Notes: a model not told the origin generated them from the letters alone. A stretch of DNA of 64,000 nt from an uncultured Muribaculaceae bacterium (GCA_905233845.1 CAJOFH010000009.1:1-64000); one strand, 5' to 3'; shown: positions 36,850 through 47,021, counted from the stretch's first letter. Numbers and translations: made by a program.

Positions 36850-38010
36850 ATGAAAAGGACAGTACTCAACACTATGATCGGTTTGATGCTCGCATGCGGG
36901 CTCACCATCATCTCGACTGGTGCCATGGCCCAAGGTCGTCGCCCAGCATCAAATTCCAACGCGGCAGCAGCAGGCAACCGCAGTGTTGCCACTGCCTCTC
37001 CAAAGAATAATGCCGTAGTAACTAACAACAATTCGTCTTCTCGTCCAGCGATGGGAGGCAATGTGAATCGATCCACGACGAGCACCGTAGTTAACAAACC
37101 AGACAAGAACATCAGCAGCTCGTCGAACAACCATCCACAGATAGGTGGCAGCCGCACCAGCAACACTGGTAACAGTGACAACAGCGGCAAGAACAATGGT
37201 GGTAACAATGGCGGCACAGTTCGTCCTGGCAATGGTGGCGGCAACAACGGCGGTCACGGCAATGGCGGACACAGCGGCGGCATTCGTCCAAACATTGGCG
37301 GCAGGGATAACGGCGGCAACACAGGTCACACTCCCGCTCCTAACAGCCGTCCCAAGGACAAAGACAAGAAGCCTCGCCCCAGAATTGGTGGCACTGTAAT
37401 GAGTGGCGGTGGTCACAAGATTGACTACAAGAGCTATCGTTACAACAGCAACTTCCGTCCTCGTCACAATGGTGACCGTTTCTTCGACAGCTACCGTTAC
37501 AACAGCTGGAGTTGGAATAAACCCATCCGTCCCTCGGTACGTCACACTCGTCCCGCTACAATCTGGGTATATCGTCCAATTGTGACAGTGAACATTAGCA
37601 GCTACTCGAGCTATCCCACCATTGCAGGAGTTTTGGGCCTGACTTGGGGAACCTCGTTCAACGACGCACTCAACTACCTGTACTACAATGAATACTATAT
37701 CGATGGCTTTGAGAATAGCATCGTATACCTCACCGACGTGGAGCTTCTCGACTATGACTGGGAAGATGTAATGCTCCAGTTCGACGGCAACGACAACCTT
37801 GACTACGTGGAGTTCGCCTCCTGGACTACGGACTACGACACTTCAAGATTCTTCAGCCTCTACAACTACCTGTGCAGCGTATATGGCACTCCTGTGAGCT
37901 ACGCCAACTCGATGTACTCCTGGTACGGAGGCGACGGAATCGGATATGTGAACCTCGGTTTCCAGACTGGTGACGACGTCTACTACACCGTTCTTGCCTT
38001 CGGAGTATAA
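36850..38010 (+). CDS. Secreted protein with Gly/Asn-rich repeat region and conserved C-terminal domain (paralog B)
   Basis: MKRTVLNTMIGLMLACGLTIISTGAMAQ; NNGGNNGGTVRPGNGGGNNGGHGNGGHSGG; same C-terminal domain as paralog A. The track start at 36841 is TTG. Confidence 0.75.
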   Translation: MKRTVLNTMIGLMLACGLTIISTGAMAQGRRPASNSNAAAAGNRSVATASPKNNAVVTNNNSSSRPAMGGNVNRSTTSTVVNKPDKNISSSSNNHPQIGGSRTSNTGNSDNSGKNNGGNNGGTVRPGNGGGNNGGHGNGGHSGGIRPNIGGRDNGGNTGHTPAPNSRPKDKDKKPRPRIGGTVMSGGGHKIDYKSYRYNSNFRPRHNGDRFFDSYRYNSWSWNKPIRPSVRHTRPATIWVYRPIVTVNISSYSSYPTIAGVLGLTWGTSFNDALNYLYYNEYYIDGFENSIVYLTDVELLDYDWEDVMLQFDGNDNLDYVEFASWTTDYDTSRFFSLYNYLCSVYGTPVSYANSMYSWYGGDGIGYVNLGFQTGDDVYYTVLAFGV

Positions 38011-38059
38011 GGCAACAAGGCAAGCACGACTATCATAATTACCAATCTATCTTAAACCC

Positions 38060-38095
38060 CAGGCGCGGCTCCTCACACGAGTCGCGCCTGCTTTT
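38060..38095 (+). terminator. Rho-independent terminator
   Basis: CAGGCGCGGCT cctcacacg AGTCGCGCCTG CTTTT. Confidence 0.8.
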
Positions 38096-38340
38096 ATCAG
38101 ACAATTGTAAACCAGCGTGAACAACCTTTGTGTCGAACTATGTTCGGGGCATTGCAAGATTGGTTATCATGATGACTCGATTGTCACTTACTTATTAGGA
38201 CAGAAAGATTAATGGCGGGAAGACCGTTGTGGTTTTCTCGCCATTATGTGATGACTAATAAATAGCTAATTAATCTTTTAACTGTGATTAATAAATAAGA
38301 TTAATTGTGTAAGTTGTTAAAAGCATTAATTGAGAAGAAA

Positions 38341-38372
38341 GAGGGAGCCATTTTGATTTAACAGCCCCCTCT
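38341..38372 (-). terminator. Terminator of the minus-strand CBM-like gene
   Basis: Minus strand GAGGGGGC tgttaaatcaaaatg GCTCCCTC TTTCTT. Confidence 0.6.
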
Positions 38373-38383
38373 TAAAAGATTTT

Positions 38384-40717
38384 TTAGTTTGCGGGAGTGA
38401 GAGTAGCAGTGTACTCACCTGGGCAAACGAGGGTGAGGGCAACATTGTAAGTGCCAGCCTCAACAGCAATGTTGTCGCCGTTGGCTACGAGGTTGTTGAG
38501 AGCACCACCAAAGTTGATGTTCCAGTCATTGTTTGCGCGGAACTTGATAGAACCATCAGTGAGGGTCACATTGCCTTCCCAAGTGTTGGTCTCAGCATTG
38601 TAAGTGAGAGGTGCCTCAGTTGACCAGTCGGGATTTACAGCATCGCCAATCACACCCATGCTGGTGATGTTGGTCACGCTGTAGGTCATGTTGTTCAAGT
38701 TGGCGTTCACATAAACGAATCCGTTAGCCTGGATGTTGGCACCACCAGCTACGAGATTGCCGTTAGAGCCACCCCAGTTGGTAGCCCAGCTGCCTTGCTG
38801 CTTCTGAATCTTGAACTCACCAGTGGCGTTGATGAAGCCATAGTAGTCGTTGGCATCCTTAACCGAAGCGAGCTTGCCACCGTTACCGCTCCAACCGTCG
38901 GCAGTACCTGCGATATAAACGTAGTCGTACTCGGCAGTAGGATCAATGATTGGCTCCTGACCATCAGTAGCGATGGTGTAGGTGAGGTTCTCAACATCGA
39001 TGGTGATGTCGAGATAAGTGCAGTTGTATGAACCTGGGATGCAGAATGCGCCCTGGTTGCCTTGAACGAGAGTTCCACTGAGTGCGCTCTCGCCGTCGGT
39101 AGCAGCGCTCAAGAAGTCACCACTCCAGAAGTCAGCGAGATCGTAGTTGCCCTCAGCTGCGATCTTGAACCAGAAGTCACCGCTCACGTTGTCAACGTGG
39201 ATAGTGTAAACATTCTCGTTCTGAGCATCCTGTACAAAAGGATAGCTCTTGTCGCTAGTTGACCAGTTGTTGTTGGTGCCAATGAGATACCAACCCTCAC
39301 CGGCAGGCTGTTGAGGAGTGAATTCACCAGTGATGGTGAGCTTCATGCTCTCCTTGTTGAGGCTCAAGGAGAAAGTGCCAGGAGCCATCTGAATAGCCTG
39401 ATAATTCTCGGTGGTAAGAGAAATCTCTGTGTTGAGGAGTTCCTCGGTTACAAGGAAGTTTCCGTCGCCAGCAGCGCCAAAACGATAGCTTGCGATGTCG
39501 TCCCAACCAGTCTCGCTAGTTGAATCGGCAAGCGCGGTAGTGAATCCAAAGTAGCTGAATCCACTCTCTTTGGTGGTGATTTGAGCAGTGAAGATGTTGC
39601 CATCCTCGCTAGTCATCTCAACACCAACAGCGGGATTCCAGCTGTTGCCGTTAACCTCACCAAGGATGTAAACCTTGCTCTCGGGCTGTGGCTCAACAGG
39701 ATCAACAATGTTGCCATCGATAACGAGAGTCATCGAGTCGAGGTTCACTGTGAAATCATACTCGCCAGCAGGAATCTTGAAGGCCTGGCCGTTCTCGTCG
39801 GTAAGAGGAAGGGCCTGTCCTGCCATAGTGCTTGTAACGAGGAAGTCACCCTCGCTAACTGCACCGAAGCGCTGAGCTGCGATGTCGTCCCATGGAGTCT
39901 CGCTGATAGTGTCGGCGAGAGCCTTAGTGAAGCTAAAGTAGCTGTAGCCGTCGTTCTCACCAGCAGTGGTAACGTGAGCTGTGAAGACGTTGCCATTGGC
40001 AGTCATCTGTACACCGTTGGTAGCGCTCCAAGTATTTCCGTTTACCTCACCGAGAATCCATACATTAGTCTCGGGCTGTGGTTCCTCAACCTTGGTGATA
40101 ACGAGTGTCATCTCGCTCAGATTGAGTGAAAGCTCGTACTTGCCAGCAGGAATCTTGAAGGCCTGATAATCTTCGGCAGTCAAAGGAATAGCAACGCCAA
40201 TAGTCTCGTCGGTAACGAGGAAGTCGCCATCGCTAACTGCACCGAAGCGCTGAGCTGCGATGTCGTCCCAAGGAGTCTCGCTATCGGCACTGGCAAGAGC
40301 CTTAGTAAAGCCAAACCAGCTGTAACCTTCGTAAACGTTATTGGCCTCTAAAGTGGCAGTATAAATCACACCATCTTCAGTTGTCATCTCCTGGCCTACT
40401 GTTGGGTTCCACTCAGCGGCATTACCCAAGATGTAAACATGCTCAGGCTCTTGTGGAGCATGACCGAGCAAAATGTTGTAAATGTAGGTAATATCGCCAG
40501 CGGTAATAGTACCATCACCATCAACATCACCATCGACAATGGCTGAATCATCGCCATCGAGCAAGTAGCTGTAAAGAGCTGTAATGTCGGCAGCTGTCAC
40601 AGTGCCGTCACCGTCAACATCACCTTTCACTGCTGCATTAGCATAGTGAGAGATTGCGAAAAGTCCTGTGCAAACAAGAACTACTGCAAAAAATGATTTC
40701 AGTAACTTTTTGTTCAT
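38384..40717 (-). CDS. Secreted protein: N-terminal dockerin-like repeats, three tandem CBM-like repeats and SusE/SusF-like starch-binding-type segment
   Basis: GDVDGDGTVTAADITALYSYLLDGD...ITYIYNILLGH; repeats VYILGNAAEWNP..., VWILGEVNGNTWSA..., VYILGEVNGNSWNP...; WYLIGTNNNWSTSDKSYPFVQD. Confidence 0.75.
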   Translation of the reverse strand: MNKKLLKSFFAVVLVCTGLFAISHYANAAVKGDVDGDGTVTAADITALYSYLLDGDDSAIVDGDVDGDGTITAGDITYIYNILLGHAPQEPEHVYILGNAAEWNPTVGQEMTTEDGVIYTATLEANNVYEGYSWFGFTKALASADSETPWDDIAAQRFGAVSDGDFLVTDETIGVAIPLTAEDYQAFKIPAGKYELSLNLSEMTLVITKVEEPQPETNVWILGEVNGNTWSATNGVQMTANGNVFTAHVTTAGENDGYSYFSFTKALADTISETPWDDIAAQRFGAVSEGDFLVTSTMAGQALPLTDENGQAFKIPAGEYDFTVNLDSMTLVIDGNIVDPVEPQPESKVYILGEVNGNSWNPAVGVEMTSEDGNIFTAQITTKESGFSYFGFTTALADSTSETGWDDIASYRFGAAGDGNFLVTEELLNTEISLTTENYQAIQMAPGTFSLSLNKESMKLTITGEFTPQQPAGEGWYLIGTNNNWSTSDKSYPFVQDAQNENVYTIHVDNVSGDFWFKIAAEGNYDLADFWSGDFLSAATDGESALSGTLVQGNQGAFCIPGSYNCTYLDITIDVENLTYTIATDGQEPIIDPTAEYDYVYIAGTADGWSGNGGKLASVKDANDYYGFINATGEFKIQKQQGSWATNWGGSNGNLVAGGANIQANGFVYVNANLNNMTYSVTNITSMGVIGDAVNPDWSTEAPLTYNAETNTWEGNVTLTDGSIKFRANNDWNINFGGALNNLVANGDNIAVEAGTYNVALTLVCPGEYTATLTPAN

Positions 40718-40992
40718 AGAAACAATGTAAAGTTTAAGTTAATAATTAAATGGTTTATATCTCTGCGCCCCATTTCACCTATGGCAAATGATAAGGGCGT
40801 GATTTGCAACGACAAAAGTAATAATTAATAAATAATTAATATTCTTGATGATAGCACTTTTTCAACTAAAAAAAATGCAAAGGATTGCATATTAGACAGT
40901 ATTAGACAGTCTTTGCTGGCGTCTCTTAGAAGAGATATATTTTTTTTACAATTTTTATTGACCCTTTTTGTAGAGTTATGGGCTAAAATCAT

Positions 40993-41000
40993 TATCTTTG
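40993..41000 (+). promoter_or_regulatory. -7 element TATCTTTG
   Basis: tTATCTTTGtag about 45 nt upstream of 41044. Confidence 0.5.
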
Positions 41001-41043
41001 TAGTTTATTTGTATTTTATACTAACTTACAATAGTATGGCACA

Positions 41044-41751
41044 ATGATAGAAGCAGCTCTATATCTGATTCCTGTTCAGCTCAGCGATGTTGAGCTAACT
41101 ACCATTTTGCCAACTATTAACACGCATATTGTTAGGGATATTAAGCATTTCATCGTCGAGAATGTGCGTTCGGCGCGTCGATTCTTGAAGAAATGTGACC
41201 GAAATATTGATATCGACTCACTAACTTTTTACGAACTTAATCGCCACACTAAAGAGAGCGAAATACCATCAATGCTATCGCCTCTCATCAATGGCGAGCC
41301 AGTGGGAGTAATTAGCGAGGCTGGTTGCCCTGCCGTTGCCGACCCTGGTGCCGATGTGGTGGCAATAGCCCAGAGCAAAGGCCTGAAGGTTAAGCCTCTG
41401 GTGGGACCATCGAGCATTTTGATGGGCCTGATGGGCTCGGGCTTCAATGGCCAGAGTTTCGCTTTTTTGGGCTACCTTCCTATCGACTCGACAGAGCGAG
41501 CTCGCAAATTCAAGGAGATGGAACGCAGAATAATGCATGAGGATCAAACTCAAATCTTCATTGAGACTCCCTATCGAAACAATGCTCTTGCTGCCGAGCT
41601 GTGCAAAATAATGCCACAGCACATCAAGCTTTGTATAGCCACCGACATTACTGGTGAGAAAGAGAGCATTGTCACACGTGGCGTGAAGCAGTGGCAGGGC
41701 AAACTCCCTGAACTGCATAAGGTGCCCACCATCTTCTTGCTCTATAAGTAG
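41044..41751 (+). CDS. RsmI-like SAM-dependent methyltransferase (tetrapyrrole methylase family)
   Basis: GVISEAGCPAVADPGADVVAIAQSKGLKVKPLVGPSSILMGLMGSGF; IFIETPYRNNALAAEL. Confidence 0.85.
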   Translation: MIEAALYLIPVQLSDVELTTILPTINTHIVRDIKHFIVENVRSARRFLKKCDRNIDIDSLTFYELNRHTKESEIPSMLSPLINGEPVGVISEAGCPAVADPGADVVAIAQSKGLKVKPLVGPSSILMGLMGSGFNGQSFAFLGYLPIDSTERARKFKEMERRIMHEDQTQIFIETPYRNNALAAELCKIMPQHIKLCIATDITGEKESIVTRGVKQWQGKLPELHKVPTIFLLYK

Positions 41752-41776
41752 TGATGGAGATGGGAACTAACTGAAA

Positions 41777-42757
41777 ATGAGTAAACATAATGATAGATTT
41801 CGCCAGCAGAGGCTTGGCGACAGCCGATGGATAGACAAGTATGCCATTGGTGAAATAGATTTTAACGATGACGACTCACAAGAGACTGATTCACTGCCTG
41901 AAGACAATAATTCGTGGAAAGGTTTCAATTTCGTGAGTTTTGGAAGCGGAAGCAGTGGCAACTGCTCGTTTCTGGGTAATGAGAACGGAGGAGTACTGAT
42001 AGATGCTGGCATCGAACCCGAACACGTGTATCGTGACCTCGAGAACAACGGCATCAGGCTTTCGAAGGTAAAAGGCATCTTGCTCACGCATGACCACGCC
42101 GACCACATTAGGTATGCCTACAAGCTGGTGCGCGAGAATAAGCACATGCGCATCTATTGCACCCCACGGCTGATGGGAGGATTGTTTAGACACCACAATG
42201 TGTCACGTCGCATCAAGGACTATCAGGTGAGCATCTTCAAGGAGATACCGTTCTTTCTTGCGGGCATGAAAATCACTGCCTTCGACACGTCGCACGACGC
42301 GATTGACAACATGGGATTCTGCTTTGAGGCCGACGGCAAATGTTTTGTCGTGGCTACCGATATGGGTATAATAGGCGATCGTGCTGCGCACTATATGCGC
42401 CAAGCCAACTACTTGATGATAGAGAGCAACTATGACCGCAAGATGCTCGACACAGGTAAATATCCTGAGTACCTGAAAGCGCGTGTTCGCAGCGAGAAAG
42501 GTCATCTCGACAATGAAATGTCGGCGGCATTTGTCTCCGACAACTATCACGAAGGACTTAAATGGGTATTCTTGTGTCACCTGAGCAACGACAACAACAC
42601 TCCTGAGGTTGCCCTAAAAGCTATGACCAGCGCATTAAAGACCAGAGGTTTGAGCGTTGGCGACGGCAGTTTTGATGCTTTAGAGCGCGATAAAGATGTC
42701 CAAGTCTATGCCCTACCCCGCTACGACACCAGCATGTGGTTTGTACTTGAAGATTAA
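41777..42757 (+). CDS. MBL-fold metallohydrolase (WalJ/YycJ-like)
   Basis: FGSGSSGNCSFLG; GILLTHDHADHIRYAYKL; NMGFCFEADGKCFVVATDMG. Confidence 0.88.
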   Translation: MSKHNDRFRQQRLGDSRWIDKYAIGEIDFNDDDSQETDSLPEDNNSWKGFNFVSFGSGSSGNCSFLGNENGGVLIDAGIEPEHVYRDLENNGIRLSKVKGILLTHDHADHIRYAYKLVRENKHMRIYCTPRLMGGLFRHHNVSRRIKDYQVSIFKEIPFFLAGMKITAFDTSHDAIDNMGFCFEADGKCFVVATDMGIIGDRAAHYMRQANYLMIESNYDRKMLDTGKYPEYLKARVRSEKGHLDNEMSAAFVSDNYHEGLKWVFLCHLSNDNNTPEVALKAMTSALKTRGLSVGDGSFDALERDKDVQVYALPRYDTSMWFVLED

Positions 42758-42836
42758 ACTAAGAGACTGTTTAAGAGTCAAAATATTATATACTAGTTAT
42801 TTATATTTTAATAATCTTAATTTAACAATTTCTACT

Positions 42837-43427
42837 ATGAAGAAGTTTTTATTTATCGCCGCATTAGTGGCTATGATTGTTGGCACCTCGGTTGATACCA
42901 GTGCCAAAGTGAAGAGAGGTAAAGGCAAACGTAAAGCCCAAACCACCAAAAATATCTACCCTCCCAAAACGATGAAAAGCCATCACAACACTATGGTAAT
43001 TGAAGATGGTATGTGGACTGTCGAGGGAGCTGAACGCCTTGCAAATGGCGATGTCGCCAACCTTGAGATGGCTTACCTGATTGGATTCTACAAAGATTAT
43101 GTCTTCAATGGCAACATCTACGACAAAGCCCAATTCCGCTATCTGAAGCTTAAATTTACTAAGCATGCTCTGGAGATGCTCGACAATGGTGATGGCACAT
43201 TCAAGTGGGACATCATCACTGGCAACGGCAAAATTAATCGCCACAACTTCAGAATCAAGGAGCTCCGTCCAAAAGAGTTCATTGTTGAAGGTGGAGGCCA
43301 CAAATGCATCTTTGAAGTGGTTGGCATAGAAGGCTCATATAAGATTGCAAGGGTACACCCCCCACACTTAATGGAGCGTGAAGTACCAAAAAGAGAATTA
43401 ATTGAGGTTGAAGCACCTAAAAGGTAA
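42837..43427 (+). CDS. Secreted protein of unknown function
   Basis: Signal peptide MKKFLFIAALVAMIVGTSVDTSAK then basic stretch KRGKGKRKAQ. Confidence 0.65.
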   Translation: MKKFLFIAALVAMIVGTSVDTSAKVKRGKGKRKAQTTKNIYPPKTMKSHHNTMVIEDGMWTVEGAERLANGDVANLEMAYLIGFYKDYVFNGNIYDKAQFRYLKLKFTKHALEMLDNGDGTFKWDIITGNGKINRHNFRIKELRPKEFIVEGGGHKCIFEVVGIEGSYKIARVHPPHLMEREVPKRELIEVEAPKR

Positions 43428-43435
43428 ATAACAAA

Positions 43436-43472
43436 AACTCCTTGCTTAAAATAAAGGCAAGGAGTTTATTTT
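43436..43472. terminator. Bidirectional terminator
   Basis: AAACTCCTTGC ttaaaataaag GCAAGGAGTTT ATTTT. Confidence 0.85.
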
Positions 43473-43477
43473 ACTAT

Positions 43478-44266
43478 CTATTGAACAATTTCATTGTTTA
43501 CGCCTATGCCAAAAAGCGCGTAGTCGTAGATGACTGGGTCGCTGGGACGCAACTGCCTGAGCAAGGCTGTAAGTTCCAGCACAGTTTTTTTATCGTTGGC
43601 ACGGCGCTCTATCATTCCTAAAGCCCTTGCAGTATTGCCCACATGGACATCGAGCGGGATAAAGAGCTGCGAAGGCTTGATGGCGTTCCACACTCCCATG
43701 TCGACTATACCATCATCACGCACCAGCCACCGCAGCGCCATATTGATGCGCTTTAGAGCAGTGTTCTTGAGGTTTGTGGGCAAGCAACGGGAGTCGTATC
43801 GACCTTGATTAGCGATTGCCATTTCTTGCTGCATCAGCTCTACGAGTCTCCACGCCGGCTCCTCGTGGTCGCCCACATGATGAGCTGCCGCAAAATCGTT
43901 GAGCGAATTGTGCTTGTCATAAATGCGTTTGAGTCCGCGCAACATGTACTTGAAGTTGCGAGCGAAGAATGTGCGGTGCAAGTTCATCTCGTCGGGCAGT
44001 GACTCAAAATCGCCATCGAGCACAAAAGCCGCTGGCTGATTATCCATGATAGCCAGCATCTTCTCACAGTTGTTGCAAATCATCTTTCGGTTTCCCCAAG
44101 CGATTGTCGCCGACAACAAAGCCACAATCTCTATGTCGGACAACGTTTCAAAGCGACGCGGAAATTGCACAGGGTCGCTGGCGATGAAGTCCAGATTATT
44201 AATTCTCACTGCCTCTCGGTCGAGAAATTCCTTAAGGCCTTCAAGTTCTTGTTTGTCGAGAGCCAT
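43478..44266 (-). CDS. TIGR02757/DUF2400 family protein
   Basis: DPVQFPRRFETLSDIEIVALLSATIAWGNRKMI; PLDVHVGNTARALG. Confidence 0.85.
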   Translation of the reverse strand: MALDKQELEGLKEFLDREAVRINNLDFIASDPVQFPRRFETLSDIEIVALLSATIAWGNRKMICNNCEKMLAIMDNQPAAFVLDGDFESLPDEMNLHRTFFARNFKYMLRGLKRIYDKHNSLNDFAAAHHVGDHEEPAWRLVELMQQEMAIANQGRYDSRCLPTNLKNTALKRINMALRWLVRDDGIVDMGVWNAIKPSQLFIPLDVHVGNTARALGMIERRANDKKTVLELTALLRQLRPSDPVIYDYALFGIGVNNEIVQ

Positions 44267-44279
44267 GTTGGAAAGGCAT

Positions 44280-45242
44280 TTAGAAGGTAACGAACGGATA
44301 AACTTTTAGATTGTTGTCTTTTTTCAACAAATCAATGAAAAAATTAGTAAAATAAGGCATCAGCTCCTGATTTGCCACCTCGATTTGATGCAGTCCAGCA
44401 TCCCAAGGGGCAATCTCACCATTAGTGAAAAGGAATACCACATTATTATCACCAAGTAAAAAGTCGGTAGGCATTGTTGATGTGGCATGCCATTTGGAAT
44501 GATTACCTTTTTTCTTTTCAATCTCAATATTTCTGTTGATAAGAGCCAAGATGTCGCTTGCCTTTGAAATATTGAAAACCTCATCATAATCAATCACATT
44601 GTGATGCACTCGGTCATAGTGAACAACATTCATTTTGCGCGAGAGCGATTTTCCTTTTAGCTTCTCGACCATCACGACCATCTCAAGGAGATTATCGGAG
44701 CTGATGTAAGGGAAAATCCTGTACATCTGCTCTGTATAGCAGTTGGTATCTAATGAGTTAACGGCTGCCGCAGTAACGAAGTTGGAGGAAGGCTGCACAA
44801 ACTCAGGGTTTTCGAGCACCCACTCCACTGCATCACTGATGTCACTGGGTGCATCTGACGAAATCCTACTAATCAGTTCCTTGTAAAGATCGTTGAGGCT
44901 TGTCTCATCGTTAATAGATTTAGGCCACACAAATTTCATCTTCACCGAACAAGTCATGGGTTTTAGTTTTCCTGCAACAGGAATCATATCTTTTGACACA
45001 AAACTCTGAGAGCGAGCAATTGTGTCAAATTTGTCGAGGAAGAGCTTCGCTGGGTCAAGCTTTGTAGGGAAAGTATCTCGCTCGGAATCTTTGGTCTCAT
45101 TAAGGATAGAGTCGTTCAAAACAAAGTCGATAGGGCTTTTCCCTTCACTATTGGTATGGCTGATGACGTAGACAAAAATAGCCGCCAAATCAAGCAGAAA
45201 TAGCAATCCAATTATTATCAGCAAATTGCGTTTCGTCAACAT
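44280..45242 (-). CDS. Hypothetical protein with N-terminal membrane anchor
   Basis: MLTKRNLLIIIGLLFLLDLAAIFVYVISH; no family recognised. Confidence 0.65.
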   Translation of the reverse strand: MLTKRNLLIIIGLLFLLDLAAIFVYVISHTNSEGKSPIDFVLNDSILNETKDSERDTFPTKLDPAKLFLDKFDTIARSQSFVSKDMIPVAGKLKPMTCSVKMKFVWPKSINDETSLNDLYKELISRISSDAPSDISDAVEWVLENPEFVQPSSNFVTAAAVNSLDTNCYTEQMYRIFPYISSDNLLEMVVMVEKLKGKSLSRKMNVVHYDRVHHNVIDYDEVFNISKASDILALINRNIEIEKKKGNHSKWHATSTMPTDFLLGDNNVVFLFTNGEIAPWDAGLHQIEVANQELMPYFTNFFIDLLKKDNNLKVYPFVTF

Positions 45243-45272
45243 GATGAGGACATAAATTAATAGTGTATATAA

Positions 45273-46145
45273 TTAAGATGATAACTTCTGCTCCAAAAAA
45301 GTCTTCACCTGGTTCATAAGCCATCGCGGAGTGGAGGTAGCTCCACAAATTCCTATGCTCTTCTTGTCATGCAGCCACTCTGGATTAATCTCTGTCTCAT
45401 TACTAATCATGTGAGAGTTTGGGTTTGCATCGAGGCACTCGGCAAAAAGGATTTTTCCGTTGCTCGACTTGCTACCGCACACAAAGAGTATGAGCTCATG
45501 CTTAGCTGCAAACTGACGAATCTGCGGAATGCGGTTCGCCACCGAGCGGCAAATGGTATCGTAACTCTTGAACTCCACATCATCGCCAATGCGGTTTTTA
45601 ATAGCCTCTACAATGGCTTTAAAGCCCTGCAATGACTTGGTGGTCTGAGAATAGAGATAAATGTTCCTGTTGAAATCTATCTTATCGATTTCGTCAAGAT
45701 TCTCGATAACAAGAGCGTTGCCTTGAGTTTGACCAACCAGTCCATTGACCTCGGCATGTCCACGCTTACCATAAATCACGACTTGCGGCTGTATGCCATC
45801 ATCTTGGGGACTGTTGTAACTCTTGTTGATGCGTCGTTGCAACTGCAAGACTACTGGACAAGTGGCGTCGATAATCTCGATATTGTTTCGCTTGGCAATC
45901 TCGTAAGTCTCGGGAGGCTCGCCGTGAGCACGCAGCAGCACCTTCACGTTGTGCAGCTCCTGCAACTGCTCGTGCGTGATAGTCTCGAGGCCCTTCTGCT
46001 TGAGTCTCTCCACCTCGTTGCTGTTGTGGACGATGTCACCCAAGCAGTAGAGGTGCCCAGTCTTGTCAAGCTCCTCCTCGGCTTTAGAGATGGCAGTAGT
46101 CACTCCAAAGCAGAATCCCGACCCATTGTCAATCTCGATGACCAT
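45273..46145 (-). CDS. ispH: 4-hydroxy-3-methylbut-2-enyl diphosphate reductase
   Basis: MVIEIDNGSGFCFGVTTAISKAEEEL; LLRAHGEPPETYEIA; IGICGATSTPRWLM. Confidence 0.93.
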   Translation of the reverse strand: MVIEIDNGSGFCFGVTTAISKAEEELDKTGHLYCLGDIVHNSNEVERLKQKGLETITHEQLQELHNVKVLLRAHGEPPETYEIAKRNNIEIIDATCPVVLQLQRRINKSYNSPQDDGIQPQVVIYGKRGHAEVNGLVGQTQGNALVIENLDEIDKIDFNRNIYLYSQTTKSLQGFKAIVEAIKNRIGDDVEFKSYDTICRSVANRIPQIRQFAAKHELILFVCGSKSSNGKILFAECLDANPNSHMISNETEINPEWLHDKKSIGICGATSTPRWLMNQVKTFLEQKLSS

Positions 46146-46165
46146 CAGTTGTCATTTTATAGATA

Positions 46166-46867
46166 TCAGGACTTTACTCTCATGAGGAACTCTTTGTAGA
46201 GCCACTCATCTTGTTGCTCAATAGTGAGATTTGAGTTATCGAGCAAGAGAGCGTCATCGGCCTGACGCAATGGGCTTTCCTTGCGTGTTGTGTCGATGCG
46301 GTCACGCTCAAGCACATTGGCAAGCACCTCCTCAAATGTGGTTGTGGTGTCGCCCTTGCTCTGTAGCTCCTTGTAACGGCGCTCGGCGCGCACCTCAGGC
46401 GTGGCGGTGATAAAAATTTTGAGCTCAGCATCGGGGAAGACAACAGTTCCTATGTCACGGCCATCCATCACGATTCCCTTATTACGTCCCATGGCTTGCT
46501 GCTGCTCCACCATCGCTTTCCTTACGAAGCCAATAGCCGAAACAAGACTCACCTTGTTGCTCACTTCCATGCCGCGAATCTCCTTCTCCACGTTCTTGCC
46601 GTTGAGCCAAGTGTCGCTTTTGCCCTCTTCATTCACCTTGAAGGAGATTTCAATCTTTGGCATGTGACGACGTAGACGAGGCTTGTTTACTTTGTCACCG
46701 TCAATCATACCCTTCTCGAGGCAGTAGAGAGTTACGGCGCGATACATTGCGCCTGTGTCGATGTAGGCATATCCAATGCGCTTAGCCAGTGCTTTAGCCA
46801 TTGTGCTCTTGCCACATGACGAGTGTCCGTCGATTGCTACAGTAATGCGTTTTTGTGCCATAATCAT
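46166..46867 (-). CDS. cmk: (d)CMP kinase
   Basis: [58 protein letters not shown]. Confidence 0.93.
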   Translation of the reverse strand: MIMAQKRITVAIDGHSSCGKSTMAKALAKRIGYAYIDTGAMYRAVTLYCLEKGMIDGDKVNKPRLRRHMPKIEISFKVNEEGKSDTWLNGKNVEKEIRGMEVSNKVSLVSAIGFVRKAMVEQQQAMGRNKGIVMDGRDIGTVVFPDAELKIFITATPEVRAERRYKELQSKGDTTTTFEEVLANVLERDRIDTTRKESPLRQADDALLLDNSNLTIEQQDEWLYKEFLMRVKS

Positions 46868-46892
46868 AGAGGTATTAAAAATTTCAACTCTA

Positions 46893-46900
46893 CAAAGATA
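46893..46900 (-). promoter_or_regulatory. -7 element (TATCTTTG on minus strand) upstream of cmk
   Basis: CAAAGATA on + strand. Confidence 0.5.
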
Positions 46901-46921
46901 TAGTTTTTTTCTTTAGTGCGC

Positions 46922-46963
46922 AAAAAAAACTCTGAAGTTGTCCTTGAAAGGCAACTTCAGAGT
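46922..46963 (-). terminator. Terminator of the rpoBC operon
   Basis: Minus strand ACTCTGAAGTTG cctttcaagga CAACTTCAGAGT TTTTTT, 12-bp stem. Confidence 0.9.
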
Positions 46964-47021
46964 CAAAAAATAAGATTTTTAGCAATTCTCCCTGAAAGGG
47001 CGAATCATGCTGTTTGTTCTC

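Noticed and set aside
37145-37399. Alternative-frame ORFs in the Gly/Asn-rich region of paralog B
   Set aside because: Produced by simple-repeat DNA read in other frames.
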